From Nymphaea colorata (lineage: Eukaryota; Streptophyta; Magnoliopsida; Nymphaeales; Nymphaeaceae), in the NCBI RefSeq assembly GCF_008831285.2, contig NC_045150.1, forward strand, positions 8,382,001-8,446,000: a DNA stretch of 64,000 nt, written 5' to 3'. The notes under the pieces are model-generated. The model ran no database searches and was not told the DNA's origin. It saw only the letters and a program-made list of their open reading frames with translations. A program made the position numbers and the translations under genes. This document shows, piece after piece, positions 59,791-64,000 of the stretch. Position 1 is the first letter of the stretch. Each line of letters begins with the position of its first letter.

Positions 59791-62700
59791 ATGAACGGTC
59801 ATTCCATTCCCTTCCCCGCCACCACCTCCGTTTCCTTCACCAGAAGATGCGGTGTTTCTGAGAAAGGTAGTTTCCAAGACCATGCTTGTTCGCATTCCGC
59901 GTCTTGGGTGTCTTGTTGGAAGTTGTGAACAGTTTTGTGCTGTGATTTCATTATGTGGGTTTTGCTTCAATCTTCACATTGAGGTGAAGAACGAGAAGTA
60001 TTATGTGTAATCTTTAGAGGGTTTTTCTTGGTTTCTGTCTTCCACAGCTTGATGCTTTCCTTGTTGTCCTGCACTCGTTAAGGAAGAGATATTTCTAGCC
60101 GTGAAGTAAGTCAGAAAATGATACGGTTCCTCTGGTGGTTTCCCATCCGGTGCTCCTTTTAGCTGGCTATTATGTGCTAACTGAAGCTCCTTACTGATAG
60201 ATGGTTTTAAAAAATGAATTTCTAACTTACAGCAACATATTGAAGTTCATATAGAAATGGACCAGAAGGTTCCCTTATTTGCACAATGTACAACATTCAC
60301 CTCAGAGGGAAACCCCTGATTGGATTTAGAGCACAGAGAAAAACTTTAATCCTTATTGTAACTGATACAGAGGAACGACTAGTATTTGATAGTTGAAACG
60401 TGAACGAAAAATGGAACACATACACTCAGCAGTCTCGAGATAATCAATTTTATGGCATCCCTTGACGGTGGAGAACTGACTTGGTCTCAAACCCACGGTT
60501 TCTGCCTTCATAGAACAGAGCGGGAGATGAATCCAGCATACGTAAAATCATAAAGGAAAATCACGATCTTAACCAGGGCAAAAACTAAAGGAAGTTTGAA
60601 GGGTAACTAACTTGAGGTGAACTGACCCTCTTGGAGACTTTAAAGTTTTAAACCTTTACTCCAATTGAAAGTGATGCAATGAGAATTTCATTGACTAATA
60701 GTTCGAGGTGAAAAGGCCTAGAAGGATGAAGCCAGTGAGACAAGGGCTATGACTGTACCTTGGTTTGGTGTGTTGCAACCTGAACGGTGCATAAGGTGTC
60801 TAATAAGACTATTTTGGAGTTCATTTTCCTTTTCCTTTTTTAGCTTCTGAAAGCTTATTGCTGGACAGAGTTGCTGTCATCGAAGCCATCTTATCTTCTT
60901 TCTAGCATCAGCAATATTAGACAATTGCTAGACTCTTGAAAGCCACCAAATTCCTGGGAGTGAACTTAAAGCCGGTGGTTCCTCCTTGTGTTCTTAAAGT
61001 TGGTTTCTTTGAGCTCTACGTATGCCTTCTAATCCAGTAAAACTGGTTAACCTGGGAACGGTACATTAAGAGCCTTACTTCAGGCCGTCTGTGTATAGAT
61101 TTTCGCTGCCTTTGGCATGCCCTGCTGTCTGTCAAGGCATAACTGATTATGGCGAACCCATCTACTCCATTAACTTCTCACTCTAGGTTTGTTAAAAAAG
61201 ACATTTTGTTAATAATTGTAGAAAATGTTTTAGTGCCTGTATTTTATCTAAGTAGGGTGTAATTTCTTGGTATGGCCAACTCTCTGATTTTACCAACCCT
61301 CTACAGTGCATGTTTATCTTGGAATGTAGCATATGTATCTGAGTAGATTGTGGGGGCAGTAGCTTTGCCTTTAACGTGTACTGGAAATGATTTCGCCTTG
61401 AACAACTAAAGCTGAAGCAGTTGACAAACAACATGAAATCTTTTCATTTTACAAATTCAGCTGCGAGATTAATCCCTATATGGTAGCTTAAGTGCAGTGA
61501 ATGAACATGTTTGCACTTCGTCATGGTTTTATTACATTGTGCTGCTTTTGTATGACAAGATTTTCAATTTTTTTCAGACTTATTTTTGTCTGAAATATCA
61601 ACAGATTGAATTGGCAATCTTTTGCAATGTTTGTGTGTTGGTTCTTTAAGGCAGATGGTTCTGAATAAATTCTTTATACCATCATAACTGCGTATTTTCC
61701 TTATTTGTGAGGATGGATCTTGTGTTGGATTCCTGGGTTGTGGCTTAGGTTTTTCTCCCTATCTTGGTCTCCACAAATGAAACAAATTTTCTGGATGTCT
61801 ATACTACTTTGTTTTTGGTTGTCAATTGGCAACTAAAAAGACATTTTTGATGCAGCTTATTGAACTTGGCAGAGATTGCAGATGGGAATCTTTCCTTCAG
61901 CCCACTGAGGGACCAAATTCAGTTATCTGTCTCGAGTATAAAATCTGAAGGAAGCAGAAGGGGTTATCCTCGTCGCCGAAATCCAGCTTCTGATGCTAAT
62001 ACAGAGGACAATGATCAGAGGATCCAACATGATTCTGATGGTGAGGTAGCAGATTCATCTAATCAGAAGGAGATCATTGCCTTGTTCAGGCGGATTCAGT
62101 CATCAATTTCTAAAGGTGCATCTGTCAGTACTCCAAAGAGCAAGTCTAGTGCTTCGAGATCACAAGAGTCAGCTGATGCAGTACTGGAAGTACTTCGCCA
62201 ATACCCTGCAACAAAGCCTGGAAGAGGTAACTAATAGGATGAAAATATTCCATCTCCACTTCCCATGTACATCTTCTTTCAAAAAAGAAAAAAAAGAAAG
62301 AAAAGAAACATCCAAGGGAGGGATCAAATACTATAGTATATCAATCTTCTGTAGTATCGACCCCATGGCTGTTAATTCTCGAATGTGTTACTTTTGCATT
62401 TATTGCTGTTTTTACAATCTATGGTTGGATGCCTGCTGCTAATGTTTGACCGGTCTAATTAGCTATTGGCTATTTCACAATTGCGATAACTTTTGGCTCT
62501 GGTTGTGCATTTCAATACTTGCATATGTGCATCCGTTGGCTTAGATTTGGAGATAAGGTTTCACAATTGTATTTATGGGTCTTTGATGTTTCTCGCTTGG
62601 TGGTTTGGTTCAAGGTGCCAGCCAAGGTAGTGGGAAAGTGCTGAATGACAAAAGATCTCCAAGGAGCCAACGGCAAAACAAAGATAAGGAGGCAGAGGAT

Positions 62701-62964
62701 GATTTTTCTAATCAATGGGATTTCAGGTTAAGTAGGCCAGCTTCTAATTTCATTAAGAAGTCGCCTATTCCTTCGCTGAAACCTAATAAAGAAGTTGAAA
62801 ATGTTCTGGATGCGACTGAAGCAAAAGGTGATGCTGAAGAGTTGCAGAAAATTGATGAGATGAAACTTGCAGAACTAAAAGAGCTTGCAAAGTCTAAAGG
62901 AGTTAAAGGATACTCCAAGTTGAAGAAGTCAGAACTGGTGGAGCTGTTAAAGAACTCAATTTGA
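59791..62964 (+). CDS. Plastid Rho_N/SAP-like RNA-binding protein (At4g18740 type)
   Basis: Proposed exons 59791-59866, 61873-62226 and 62615-62964, 259 residues. Exon 1 (MNGHSIPFPATTSVSFTRRC) reads like a plastid transit peptide. Its donor AAAG/GTAGTT and the next acceptor fit in phase, though an acceptor at 61881/61882 fits equally and one at 61855 is in the wrong phase. The middle is charged and low-complexity (RRGYPRRRNPASD, SSNQKEIIALFRRIQSSISKG). The last exon ends in a Rho N-terminal/SAP fold: IDEMKLAELKELAKSKGVKGYSKLKKSELVELLKNSI. This motif in plastid RHON1 and rice BP-73 binds nucleic acid; a role in plastid RNA handling is inferred. The last two exons are secure; exon 1 is less so. 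The gene faces away from CESA8. Confidence 0.82.
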
Positions 62965-64000
62965 TCGTAGTTAGTTCCTTTTAATGCTAATTTGCTGTAT
63001 AATGCGACTTGCAGAACCTGTGGAGAAATTTGTATTACCAGTAGCATTTAAATGGTACGCGAGAAAATTTACTGGCCGTTTACTCTCTTTTGTGTGTGTG
63101 TGTGTTACTGTACTCAATGACAGGCGACGAAAATTTACTTGGCCAACTATCTTAGGTAGTATATTGATGGGATCGATTTTATTTCTTTATGCATGCCTTT
63201 GCCTACATGGGTTGCAAGTAAAATGCAATAGGCCAGTTCTGGAAGAGTTAAATGTATGAGAGACTAGATCCAAAGGGTTTAGCGTAGTGGGCAGGCCATG
63301 GCTGTCATCTACAATTACGTTGTACCCAAGATGTTCTTCTGCTACTCCCAGCACTCTACTGTTTGCTCTGATTCCTCCTGTGAACTTGCTCGGAGAGCCT
63401 CTGCGGCGTACCAAAATATGCAGAAAATGCGCAGAACCGACACATTTTTTGTTCCTTTTGCAGCCGTCTGTGCTCAAGTTTTCTGCAGTCTGATTTGTGT
63501 ACATGAGCAGAGGTGAAAGTAGGCCATGGGGTTCGGCCAGGTTAAGAGATGTGGCCATGCTTGGCCGCAAAACCTGGATCCTGCCATCCATATCTTCTTC
63601 ACAAGGATACACTGTTTTTCTTTATTCTTCACTTCCTCAGTATGGTGTTTGTTGCTGATTTGAATTTTGAAGCCTCCCAATGATTTAAGAATATTGATAA
63701 AACAAAATTTAATGTATGGGTTGCGAATTTAAAACAAAGACCTAGACAGGCAAGTTTGCATGATGCCTCTCAGTTGAGGGAGGCCGATAAGTGCATACCC
63801 ACCTCCAAGCTGTGCATCCTTTGCTACAGAGACGAAGCGTGAAGCCATTGGAAGACTTTCTTGAAGAACAAGGAGAAGGGATTTGGTGGATCCGTCTTAC
63901 GATGCAGTTAATCAAGTCATCGGATGGCGAAAACACGCAGATAGATGGGAAATTCCTAGTAAGGAACTCCAAGCTTTACAAGAGAAGACTGTTCACCATC
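62965..64000. other. Region after the Rho_N gene
   Basis: Begins with its 3' UTR, including a (GT)n run near 63092. The rest has open frames on both strands (longest 63187-63612 on the minus strand, 141 codons) that match nothing I know. The final 130 bases have a frame reading DPSYDAVNQVIGWRKHADRW on the + strand that looks somewhat protein-like, but it cannot be assigned at the window edge. Confidence 0.35.

Noticed and set aside
63270-63310. tRNA-like phrase 'gggtttagcgtagtgggc'
   Set aside because: It slightly resembles an A-box region but no B box or cloverleaf follows.
63187-63612. 141-codon minus-strand frame after the Rho_N gene
   Set aside because: No recognisable domain; a coding role could not be supported from sequence alone.

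Overview
This is nuclear DNA of a flowering plant. The genes have introns with GT..AG borders and plastid transit peptides. They belong to plant-only families: a DYW-type pentatricopeptide protein, secondary-wall cellulose synthase, class III peroxidase and MIR399. The spacers are AT-rich and carry (TA)n/(GA)n microsatellites, a Ty1-copia element, a dead LINE and short non-autonomous DNA elements. I cannot name the species. All comparisons with Arabidopsis genes are from memory.

Layout. 1-11.7 kb has no protein gene, but it holds two MIR399 hairpins on the + strand (2891-3027 and 7298-7403), each with a PHR1-type P1BS motif a little over 100 bases upstream. A LINE corpse lies beside the second (7.6-8.9 kb). 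A DUF1685 gene (+, 11776-12363) lies tail to tail with a nine-exon plastid J-domain/ferredoxin gene (-, 12975-20171, DJC77 type). 20.6-28.6 kb is spacer with several short repeat elements. A three-exon class III peroxidase (+, 28654-30034) is followed by an internally deleted Ty1-copia element with matching target-site duplications (30742-33837). An intronless DOT4-type editing-factor gene (+, 34963-37569) comes next, then a receptor-like protein gene of the RLP51/SNC2 type (-, 42046-43524). After about 7 kb of repeats there is a 13-exon CESA8/IRX1 gene (-, 50466-56214) and, divergent from it, a plastid Rho_N/SAP-like protein gene (+, 59791-62964).

How they fit together. The genes are not one pathway. 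CESA8 and the peroxidase act at the cell wall (cellulose; oxidative cross-linking). DOT4, the J-domain/ferredoxin protein and the Rho_N protein are plastid proteins, two of them tied to RNA. RLP51 is an immune receptor-like protein. MIR399 belongs to phosphate-starvation signalling. The grouping looks like inherited linkage. DOT4, RLP51, CESA8 and the Rho_N gene correspond to neighbours at Arabidopsis At4g18740-At4g18780, and the DUF1685/J-domain pair to At2g42750-At2g42760.

Main points: (1) the MIR399 pair, one copy with a variant seed-side base; (2) two opposite single-base indels in CESA8 that leave a premature stop in an otherwise complete gene; (3) an eight-cysteine tract coded by a CAG/TGC repeat in CESA8; (4) the two blocks of deep microsynteny; (5) several short DNA elements with terminal inverted repeats or matching flanks.
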